Assembly (NCBI RefSeq): GCF_019059575.1
Contig: NW_024881692.1
Coordinates: 310,001 to 374,000 of the forward strand
DNA length: 64,000 nt
Reading direction: 5' to 3'
DNA from: Amphibalanus amphitrite
Lineage: Eukaryota > Arthropoda > Thecostraca > Balanomorpha > Balanidae
Part shown: piece by piece, positions 52,173 to 61,328 of the stretch
Numbering within the stretch: position 1 is the stretch's first letter
How the letters are laid out: each line of letters starts with the position of its first letter
Program-made: the position numbers and the translations under genes
The notes under the pieces: model-generated
Told to the model about the DNA's origin: nothing
The model's database searches: none
The model's input: only the letters and a program-made list of their open reading frames with translations

Positions 52173-55100
52173 CTGCGGGCAGTGTGGCGTTACACGGGTG
52201 CGTCCGAGATTCATTGAGCTGCTGGGTTCGACAGAGCCACAGCCCACAGGGCCTTACTAACGACACTGGTATCATGAACATTGATGTTCGCAACCACCGG
52301 ACTTGCTGGCCAACAGTCTGCCATACAGATGGATACAATGCAATGCTCACTGCTCAGTGTTTGACGACCACAGCACAACGTGCAAAAATCAGGCAATATT
52401 GTGCCCACTCAACTCCGACATAGTCCAGCCGCCAGGTCCGTTAACGTTACCTCGACTTGTGAATAGTTCTTATCTCATGTCACAGAACTCGAACGTCGCA
52501 CTCCTGGGCGCAATCTTACCAATGCCGTGAATAGGATTTGGCAGCACTGGACAGAGTTTACGGCACTGATATCAAAGATAATAGATATCCTTTTTATTTA
52601 CACCCAGCTAATCTTGTCCAATGATTTTGATAGCGTGAATGATTATGAATGTCGCCTGAACGAATGAATAAGTGAATGTGGAGTGGTTCTGAATGTTACC
52701 AAATGCTGTGAATGCGCATTCACGGCATTTTGTAAGATTGGGCCCTGATGAGTTTGTGGCATAGGCGTCGCCAGAGATTTTCGGTTGGGGGGGCAAAATC
52801 AACTTTTGTGTTAAATCTTGCCTTCCTCCAGTCGTTACTCATTCATTTTACATATCATTCAACGCGCAATGGTGCGAGGAATACGATGGTGACAAGGTTT
52901 TCCTTGTAGCTATGACTTGCCATTTTTTACAGAAAATTTATTTTTTTTTAAATTTTTGAACAAAAAACGACCGGTAGAATCACAATGGCTGCGCTTGCCG
53001 ACGCACTCTGGAGAGCCCCTGTGCAGACGCTCGTCGCTCATGATCATAAAAAGGTTAAACGCTCAGCTTAAGCGAATCACCTTGCTGAAACTTTCATTCA
53101 CGCATGCATGCAGAGGTTCTACGTAAAATGCATAGGGCTTATCCCAGCCGCCGATTGAAGCTAAGTAGGGCTTTCAGCGGAGAGTGAATGTCGGAAGTGT
53201 GAATCGGAAGTAATTCATCTTTGCTCCAGTGAGAGGAGGTGTAGTGTGAACAAAAAGTTTCTCGTTTTTCGTGTGTAGGGAAGCGCTGCAAACGCGAAGA
53301 AAAGACGTTTAACGGAACCAAAATTTCGCACGGCATAGCGGCAAGGGATCCTTTAGCGATAGGCTTGGGACTTCCAGGCCATTTTAGGCCACTCAGGGTC
53401 AGTGTGGGCTCTCAGAAGCCTGCTTAGGATCCTGAAAATCGGCGCTGGTCACCCCAAATAGTTACGTGTACATATGTGGTGCTTTAGGGCTTTCCGAGCC
53501 CAAGGTGGGACCCTCAGAAGCCAGTGTGGGCGGGCGCTAAGAGACCAGGCCCAGGGTGAGCAGGGAGCCCTCAAATAGCAGTGTGAACCCTGGAGGTCTG
53601 TGTCGAATCCTTAACCCTATTCCTGGCGGGCTCCGCCGGGACAAGAAACTGGCGGGGGGGGGCGATTCGGCCCCCCCCCCTGAGATCTCGAGAACGAAGC
53701 AAGATAGCGACAAGCGGTAAACGGCATCGGATACGCACGGCCAAGATCTACAATTTTTACTAAGGTCATTTTCAGGTCAGGTCAAAGCTGACGTCACAGG
53801 GGTCGAAAAAGTCAAAATGGCGGCACTAGATATGGAGAGAGTTTTTCTCGAATAACTTTCGAATTAGTGAAGATAGGAACAAACTAAGGGCATCATCGTG
53901 ATCCTCTCGTCAATCCACATCGAATGATATATATGTTGACCTCGAAAGGTCAAGGTCAAAGGTTGACCTCAGGTCACGTGACCTCGAGGTCATCATGTAT
54001 ATCATTCGATGCGTCTTGATGAGCTGAACACAATGAGACCATCCACGCGTCTGCATCTTGTTCCTGTATGGAGTTATTGGCCAAAAACCTTTGGTGACCT
54101 TTGATGACGTCACATGACCTCACAGCTGCCCAACAGCAAAACAGACCTCAAGGTAGTGAAGGTTGATCGTATATGAAGTCATTTATGGTATATGGGGCCA
54201 TTCCGACCCGTTTTAGTGGTAAAAACAGGAAGTTGATTTTTCCCCCATTGACTTATAATGGGGAGGTCGCGAAATTGACCTGACCTTAGGTCACCGATAT
54301 CAAAATTCCGAGATAAACAAATTGCACATACTGGTACCCTAACTAAATCCTGAAGAGAAGAAATTGATCGGTCAAAAACTCTAGCTCTGGCGTGATTGCA
54401 AACTTTTCTGAGGTAGCGTCACCAAACCGCCTCTGGTGACCTGACCTGAGGTCAGATCAACTCAAAATTTTCAGACATGTTGCGTAGAAGCCTTTTAGGA
54501 AAAGTCAGAAAATTTGAGCTTCCTAGCTCAACGCGTTTGGGAGATATAACCAAAAAACCTCAGGGGGGGCTCCTGAGGCCCCCCCCCCCCGCCAGGAATA
54601 GGGTTAAGGACCCTACATAGGGACATAAGAAACATGTGCTGGGACCCTCAGAGGCACACCCGAGTCGTGACCCCTAAACTGCAGGCTTAGGCTCAGCAAA
54701 ATCTGTCGCCTCAAAAGCTCGGCTGAGCTATTAGAGGCCTAAGGTTCTCAGAAATATTTGAAAGTATCCTCAAAGATCCGTGCGGCCCTTCAGAGGTCTA
54801 CGCATGTGTAAGGTCCTCAAAGATTCCTGTATGGGCCCTCAGAGAATATGAACACCAGTGGGACTCTCAGAGGCCGGTTTGGGCCCTCTGAAGGCTTCTT
54901 AGAGCTCAGTGGAGCTCCTTCGGAGCCTGTGTGAAAAGCAAGCAGTCATGAGCCCTGTGGCACTTGAACGGTACTTGAGTCTGTCGCAGACATTTGACGA
55001 GAGTTGAGAAAGGCCCGAAGATTCAGTGTCACGCTTTGAACGCAAATTTTGTATCAGCACTTCAAAACTTATGAAAATCAGCTATAAAATGTAATAAAAA

Positions 55101-55452
55101 ACCAACGAGGAACATGAAATGAATCACAGTATTGACACTTCCGAGTCTGGAGTCGGTGTTTTGACGATGTTGACGACTGCGACTCCGACTCTGGCTTGAA
55201 CGAGTCTGACCTCACAGGCATTCTCAGAAAGGTACCCCCATTTTTTCCCGACTCCAAAATCTCATCGGATCTGTATCGATCTCAGGGGGTGCCCGGTCCG
55301 AGGTTGGGGGGGGCAAGCTGCCCCGCTTGCCCCCCCGTGGCGACGCTAATGGTTTGTGGTTCTCTTTTTCAGCAGGTCACTCACCTGGTCTGGTTCTGGT
55401 TGGGGAACCGGGGGTCGAAGGGGGCCGTCGACAGCTGCTGGACCTCAGACAT
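52004..55452 (-). CDS. COX6B: Cytochrome c oxidase subunit 6B (2 coding exons, 78 aa)
   Basis: A small nuclear-encoded subunit on the intermembrane-space face of mitochondrial complex IV, where it helps link the two monomers. Exon 1 (55385-55452) runs from ATG and encodes MSEVQQLSTAPFDPRFPNQN.. up to QT plus two bases of Arg. Exon 2 (52004-52172) begins by completing Arg, then HCYSSYVDYHRC (CX9C) and CEYFRKAYRSLC (CX10C), the twin-Cys motif of the family, and ends TFPGKI and stop. Splice sites are consensus (gtgagt; cccgcag), phases agree, and total length is normal. The 3.2-kb intron is almost filled by one transposon (52,764-55,346) that starts only about 38 bp from exon 1. Confidence 0.93.
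52762..55348 (-). mobile_element. TA-flanked TIR element B, copy 2, carrying a TTAA element
   Basis: The element spans 52764-55346 with ends GGCGTCGCCAG and TGGCGACGC, flanked by TA. It is the inverted homologue of 18,527-20,118. Its extra length matches the inserted TTAA element plus duplication almost to the base (2,583 against 1,592 + 993). It fills COX6B intron 1. Confidence 0.8.
53611..54607. mobile_element. TTAA-flanked TIR element, copy 2, inside element B
   Basis: The element spans 53615-54603 (989 bp) with ends CCCTATTCCTGGCGGG and its inverse, plus TTAA at 53611-53614 and 54604-54607. Sister copy B1 has the unoccupied site (GTCGAATCCCTAAGGACCC on its minus strand). The core is nearly identical to 980-1620. 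Confidence 0.88.
55385..55452 (-). CDS. COX6B: COX6B exon 1 (start codon)
   Basis: ATG at 55452-55450. It encodes the conserved APFDPRFPNQNQT run and ends at a perfect AG/gtgagt donor. Confidence 0.92.
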
Positions 55453-55837
55453 TGTGTGTGAATGGCTTGAGCTGAGATCTGTAAAGGACAAGAGCTGGTT
55501 AGTTGGAAATGAGCTATACAGCTCAGTAACAAGTAGAAATGGGAGGGGAGGCTCAACCTGTTTGATTATTGTGAACTGGTATAGAGGCGATCCCAGTCAA
55601 CGTTATTGAAGTTCACTACACCAGCCGCTTGCCAACCTCTCTTTAAATATCGACCTTGGCAGCTAGACAGAAATTACATTGTGCTGTTAAAACTTTGGTA
55701 TGTAGCTGTGAATAGTTACATTGCATACTCCATTGCAGAATATGTATCCCAGCAGTTCAATCAAAAGCCAGTATTTCAGCCAACTATTCTTGCTGTGCAA
55801 CTAATCCTTGCTGTAGCTAACCCTTGCTGTGCATATA

Positions 55838-56848
55838 CCGGGTGGCCCAGAAAAAACGTTCCGAACTTTGGAGGCCTATATATCAAATTCGAGTACAAAT
55901 AACGAGCCAAAATTTTCATCAAGATTGCGTCATTTCTTTGCGCATTGGTATGCCAAATTATAACACTATACCATCATTTTCAAGCTGGGAATCTTGAGTT
56001 GAATTCAGCAAGACGTTTTTGCTTTTTTTGCCGATGTCAAACGATAGTGATGATTGGGCTAGACGTCCTATATGATAAAAAAGAATAAAAAATAGAGCAC
56101 GTGAATGAGACCAACACGTATGTTCTTATTTTAAATATTTTTTGTCACACATATGTGCCAAATATTCAAATACTAAGCCAAAATGGTGCTCATGGATGCC
56201 ATTCGCTTCAACACCAAATCGTGTTTCGAGCAGGAGTGGCACGGTGCATGAATTACTGCTGATTAACCTCCTTTCAGTAGATCAAACAGTAAATCGACCG
56301 GATAAGGAAAACAAACTAAAGCAGACTGGTTCCTTTGCCAGAAGACCACAGAATTGCTTATGAAAATTGAAAAGCAACATTGCCAGCAGATGACAAAAAA
56401 AAAAACTGGTTGAAAAGCTACCTTTTCCCAGGAATGTCAGCCAGGAAAGCATTTGAGCCACAAGATGGTTAGAAAACTGGAAACTTCTTCCGATGCCGCT
56501 GGCACAGAGCCATCGCGGTTGCCTGAGGGAATGTGTCATCCTGAGACCCGAACCATCAATGAGACTAGCTGCCAGTAGAAGTCATGGCTCTAGGCCGCGG
56601 TGCCGCGGGGTGAAAGTGACCCGTTCACTCACATTTTTTTTAGTAAACATCGGAGCAAAAAAGTAATTTTTACATGGCATGCTTGAAACACGAACCGTTT
56701 AAAAAGTAATTTACCGAACACCATGAAAATCACACCACTTACTGAAAATGTGTGCCGCATTGACTATTCGAAGTTTCAATGTTGTATCTTTATCACTTTC
56801 TGAGAAATATTGATTTAAAGTTGGGAACGTTTTTTCTGGGCCACCCGG
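55838..56848. mobile_element. TA-flanked TIR transposon remnant, about 1 kb
   Basis: Ends are CCGGGTGGCCCAGAAAAAAC at 55838 and the exact inverse finishing at 56848; identity continues for about 25 bp. TA duplications lie at 55836-55837 and 56849-56850. The TA target and ends fit the Tc1/mariner superfamily. Degenerate frames occur, but I could not recognise a transposase. Confidence 0.75.
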
Positions 56849-56854
56849 TAAGTG

Positions 56855-57650
56855 CATATATGCATCACTTGTGCACATATGTAGTTGAGGAATTCTGAGA
56901 ATGCTCCAAACTGTTGTGTGTTTAGACAGACAGCTAGAGGTGAATGGCAGCTGAAATGTGCAGTTCAGCCAACTGATCTTGCTGTGCAACTAATCCTTGC
57001 TGTAGCAAACCCTTGCTGTGCATATAGGTGCATATATCAGTTGGGGAAACTATGGTAAAATCTGCTATTTTTAGCAGTCTGCTATTTTTAGCAGAAATCT
57101 GCTAAAAATGGGTACGCATGTGACGTCATCGTACCCAAATATAGCAGATTTGGGTACGGCCCCATACAAAAGCAGATCTGTACCCTAATTGAAGCAAATG
57201 CGCATCAAATGCCTGGCAGATTCATGATGAGAATAGTGCTGAGAGTGATCTCTGCTATTTTTGTTCAGATCCGACTATTTTCAAATTCGTTATTTGAAAA
57301 AGTCGGATCTGAACAAAAATATCAGAGGACATCCTCAGCACTATTCTAATCATGAATCTGCCAGGCATTTGATGCGCATTTGCTTCAATTAGGGTGCAGA
57401 TCTGCTTTTGTATGGGGCCGTACCCAAATCTGCTATATTTGGGTACGATGACGTCACATGCGTACCCATTTTTAGCAGATTTCTGCTAAAAATAGCAGAC
57501 TGCTAAAAATAGCAGATTTTACCATAGTTTCCCCGACTGATATGCATCACTTGTGCACATAAGTAGTTGAAGAATTCCAAGAATGCTCCAAACTGTAGTG
57601 TGTTTTGACAGACATCTAGAGGTGAATGGCAGCTGAGATGTGTAGGAGTT
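56855..57650. repeat. Local duplication flanking a palindrome
   Basis: About 100 bp (ATGCATCACTTGTGCACATA.. to GAATGGCAGCTGA) occur at 56,862-56,960 and again at 57,543-57,640, on either side of the palindrome at 57,034-57,543. A related phrase (CTTGCTGTGCAACTAATCC) is shared by 55,785-55,835 and 56,980-57,022. Confidence 0.7.
57034..57543. mobile_element. Near-perfect 510-bp palindrome (foldback element)
   Basis: Two arms of about 250 bp meet with almost no spacer near 57,288. Each arm carries, in order: GGGGAAACTATGG, AATCTGCTATTTTTAGCAG units, GGGTACGCATGTGACGTCA and GCAGATCTG. The arms differ at only a few positions, so the insertion is young or the arms are homogenised. Non-coding. Confidence 0.9.
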
Positions 57651-59296
57651 TGACAAGAGCATATTTTTTCCGAAAGCGATAATTTTTGTTTGTTGGGGGT
57701 TAGGGGCGCGCCGACTACGAGGTCATTTTGCGCCCATAACATATATTTGAACGAAAGCGATAATTTATCAATGTACATAGATTAGAACCAATAACTCATG
57801 AACCACATTGCAAAGCATGGCAACAGTTAATAAGCTGTGTCAGCCAGACTTAAAATATCTGCCAACCCACACCAATCATGATTCCAATTTACACCAGCCC
57901 ACATAATTTAAAGTCTACTCTAACCACATAATGTTGATATCCACACAATTGGAAAAAATGGCCACAAGACCAATTTGAATTGTTCAGTTTGAGTTGCTGT
58001 GATGGCTGTGTTCAGTTGCTCTCACTGTGGTCTGTATTTTCAATAAATCATTTTCTTCTGCAGCATTGTGCCTACACTTTATCAATCCACAATTTCACAA
58101 AGGCAGAGGAAATCTACATCAAGAGTCCGGTTTCAAAGCAAGGCGCTACCTACAGTGTGAGCATGCTACGCGTACCAGTGGTACCAGTGAATTGGGCTCC
58201 CACAGAAGCATCCACAGACTCAGACGCTCACAATGCTGGAGCATCATCTGTAAGCCATCCAAGTTTGAAGAGGCAAATTCATCTCAGATGGCTCACAAAT
58301 ACTGCAGCCTAGCTAGCACATTGTAGCGTCATGCCATAAAACAGGGCCAAAGGTCAAAGGTAATGTTGTGGCATTGCTGACAAACTCATTCCTCAACCCA
58401 GAAAGCATGATACACAAACTACGCAGTACAATTACAATTTACAATAGCACTCACATTAGACTATATGTAAGAAATAGTTTTTTGTTAGAAAATATCATGA
58501 AACTAAATGACAATTGAGCAAAGGTCAGGCAAAATCAAAAGCAGACGATACTGGCGCACTAGTAATAATAGAGTACGATGCCTTTGACGTTGCAGCAATA
58601 CCAACAACGGTTAGAAACAACACTCTCAAGCTATCCAGAAACGAACAAGGGCCATGTAATCACAAAATAAGAAATTGAAGAGTAAAACAGCCCCATACCA
58701 GCAAATCCCACCGAAAAAGAAGACGAAAGAAATTTGGTCGGGTCAAGTTGTCGAGTCTGCTAAACTTTTCTTTGCAACAACATGTGGTGCACCTAGCGGT
58801 GACATTTTAAACTACGTATTTTCTTACCGTGATTTGGAGTTAATTTGTTTTATTTAAACTCAAAATCATCTTTTACTATTTTTTATATATAAACTCTGAA
58901 ATGGAAACAAATAAACATAGGAACAAAAAGATGTAATTACTTGCCAAATTCGTCCTTGTTGCGTCAGAAACGCTACTAAAAACGAACAAGCAAAATAAAA
59001 CTGGGAAACTGAGCCTATACAAATCGTGCACCCTTGTCGTGCACGACACTGTAATTTGTAAATAAAAATAACAAATGTTGCACAATTGCATTGATGCATT
59101 GCTTGGAAGCCAAAGTGGTCCTGTTTCTGAACGGTCAACGGTGCAAGGCGAATCACTCTTCTCTAACCTCATCAAGCAAGGCTCAAGCTTGGCTGGGGCA
59201 GGACACAAACGTCCACTGCACTTCATAGCCTATTCATTAGTGGATTAAACTGTAGTCTGATCATGCAAAAACAGGAAACTAGGGTCCCCTTTCAAG
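57650..59296. other. AT-rich region, no gene recognised
   Basis: A frame at 57,980-58,312 has no family features and crosses an AATAAA at about 58,043. Nothing else is supported. Upstream exons of the gene at 59,297 may lie here but are not recognisable. Confidence 0.4.
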
Positions 59297-60274
59297 ACCA
59301 AATGTGTCAGGCGGTCATCGTGGATACTTTGTCGTCAGCCATTCATGGAGTTCAGACGTTTACAAAGGTAAGGGACTAAGGGTCATAAATTTCCTTCAAG
59401 ATCTATCCTGCACGTCCGTACCCCTGTTGGCCATATCACTGGAATCAATCGATCGGCAAAACTCATGGTCCCGCATGGCCGTGATAATAGCGGCTCTCAG
59501 ACATCGGCCCGTCCGGTCCCGCCGTCTTCGTGGTCAAATGACGCATAGCGGGTCTTGCCTGGACCAGAGTTTGGAGTCTTGATGAACCCCTCCCCCTTCC
59601 CTGATACCTTTCCACCATGCATGAGATGTCCGCTTATCACCGTGCCATCCAAGTCCTACATTTGTCATCAGGCACGCTGTTCTTATCCTCATCCTCTGCC
59701 GCCTCCTCAGAGTCTGCTGCGCTCGGTGACTCTGGCCGCGTCGGTTCGCGGCGCGGCGCGCGTGCCGGCACTGGGTCTGCTGGCTCTGGGTCGCGCCCCG
59801 ACCATCTGCTGGCAGATGCAGGAGCCGCGGGGTCGGCTGGACCGGCTCGGCACAGCGGTCGCTCAGCTCGTCGACAGGGCACGGTCAGTTCGCCCGGGGC
59901 GCTGTTATACGGAGATCACCCGTAGTCGGTATCTGAACAATTCTAAGCGAGCAGCAGCTGCCAGCACGGTCGATCTGCTAAATATGGTAGTTAGCACTAG
60001 CAGTCAGGCGGTATCTGAACGGCTCTAGGAGGAAGGGGGATTCCCGCAAGCTTCAATCGGTACCATTTTACGGCCCCAGCATGGATGAAAGCGGGATTAA
60101 AGGCAGTCACTCATCCATGCCCCATGGTATCAAAATTGGGACAGCACTAATTACTGTGTTCGATCTTTCAGCCTGGATCCAGGGGCAGTCTCAACTGACG
60201 ATGATGGCACGGGTCGGCTGGAATTCGCCCTGGATATAGTCAACACAGAATTTGACGACTTCTGCTCTAAACAG
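59297..60274 (+). CDS. Unrecognised gene, three in-phase internal exons
   Basis: Exons 59297-59367 (MCQAVIVDTLSSAIHGVQTF), 59711-59883 (SLLRSVTLAASVRGAARVP, LGRAPTICWQMQEPRGRLDR) and 60172-60274 (LDPGAVSTDDDGTG, LDIVNTEFDDFCSKQ) have good GT-AG borders (gtaagg; cctcctcag; gtcagt; ctttcag; gtgcgc) and agree in phase. Exon 2 is strongly GC-biased, like the other genes here. The protein part is helical and leucine/alanine-rich, without a motif I recognise. The 5' part is missing or unrecognised. Confidence 0.55.
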
Positions 60275-60415
60275 GTGCGCACACCAAACCAGCTCTCTTC
60301 CATTGTGTAATGTTACGGTAAAACGAAATGTATTTGTATCTATGCACAGATCGCGAGAAGTGCAACGTAAAGGGTTTAATTGTAATTGATTTTCTTTCAA
60401 ACCTTTGCAATTAAG

Positions 60416-60532
60416 CGTGATAGATTACTGTCATCAGGCTTCAGGTCACCGCAGAGCAAGGCATCATTAACCATAGCAATGCTCACACTAACGCAACAGG
60501 GAACGTATGAAACATACATCTCGTACACGTAA
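60416..60532 (+). CDS. Tentative terminal exon of the unrecognised gene
   Basis: After a pyrimidine-rich 'tttctttcaaacctttgcaattaag', 38 codons starting RDRLLSSGFRSPQSK run to TAA in the phase required by the previous exon. Weakly supported; the real terminal exon might lie beyond the PAGR1-like gene. Confidence 0.3.
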   Translation, partial: RDRLLSSGFRSPQSKASLTIAMLTLTQQGTYETYISYT

Positions 60533-60878
60533 CTTTGCATATAAAAGATGGAGAAATGCTTACAAAAGAAAAATGAAAATGATGTGTAAGGACCATGTCC
60601 AATCAGAAAAACACCCATATGAATATGAATATGACGGAACGCGCCACGCACCATGCTTTCTCCCGAGGTGTATCACCAATGTATACACTATGCAGCAATT
60701 ATGACGAGCGTCCTAGTCACAGACGTCTGATATTCGACACAATGCACAGTTTCACAGTGTTCTCATGGATAGTTTAAAATGTTTTCTGTCACAAAAATTG
60801 TTCCACGCTGTCACTGTTGTCAGTTTGTCAATTAGATTAATATCACGCGATTAAGCACTTCAAACACGGTCCTTAGCA

Positions 60879-61328
60879 TCATCCTGCTTTCTCCTTGCTG
60901 TTGGCTGCGTTTGCCTCGCTCGCTTCCCGCGCCTCGAGCTCCCGGGTCCGCTTCATGCTCTTGAGAATTTTATCCAGACTCGTGGACTTCTTCTTGGCGC
61001 TACCTCTGGGCGCGGCCCCCGGCTGACGACGCGGCGTTTTCACTGGCTGCGACACATCATCCGCACCGAAGTCAAAGTCTGACATATCGGGCAGCTGTAC
61101 CGGTTCGTCCTCGTCCTCTGAGGGCTGTTCGGCGTCCATCTGCCGGCGCCCCAGACAGCGCCAGACCAGCTCGGGAGGCTCGCCGCTCTCCACGGCCGAG
61201 TACAGGGTCTGCACGGCGTCCAGAGGCGGCACAGGCTCACCCTCCTCCACCGTCCAGTCGGCGAACCGCTCGTCGTCCGAGCACTCGATCGACCACTCGG
61301 CTGTGGTCGCCGGCTCAGAGGTGCTCAT
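60879..61328 (-). CDS. PAGR1: PAXIP1-associated glutamate-rich protein 1 (PAGR1/PA1)-like, 149 aa
   Basis: A nuclear subunit of the KMT2C/KMT2D histone H3K4 methyltransferase complexes, which binds PTIP. The single-exon frame has the family's order: EWSIECSDDERFADW, then PPLDAVQTLYSAVESGEPPE (the conserved helical block), an acidic stretch with LPDMSDFDFG, and a basic C-terminal helix KKKSTSLDKILKSMKRTREL. It is shorter than vertebrate PAGR1 (about 250 residues), the difference being in the disordered N-terminus. The assignment is from memory of the family. Confidence 0.75.
   Translation of the reverse strand: MSTSEPATTAEWSIECSDDERFADWTVEEGEPVPPLDAVQTLYSAVESGEPPELVWRCLGRRQMDAEQPSEDEDEPVQLPDMSDFDFGADDVSQPVKTPRRQPGAAPRGSAKKKSTSLDKILKSMKRTRELEAREASEANAANSKEKAG

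Noticed and set aside
55838-56848. Mariner-like transposase within the TA-flanked element
   Set aside because: Several short frames were read on both strands, but no catalytic motif or N-terminal helix-turn-helix could be recognised.
57980-58312. 110-codon plus-strand frame
   Set aside because: No recognisable features, and it spans a poly(A) signal; insufficient support.
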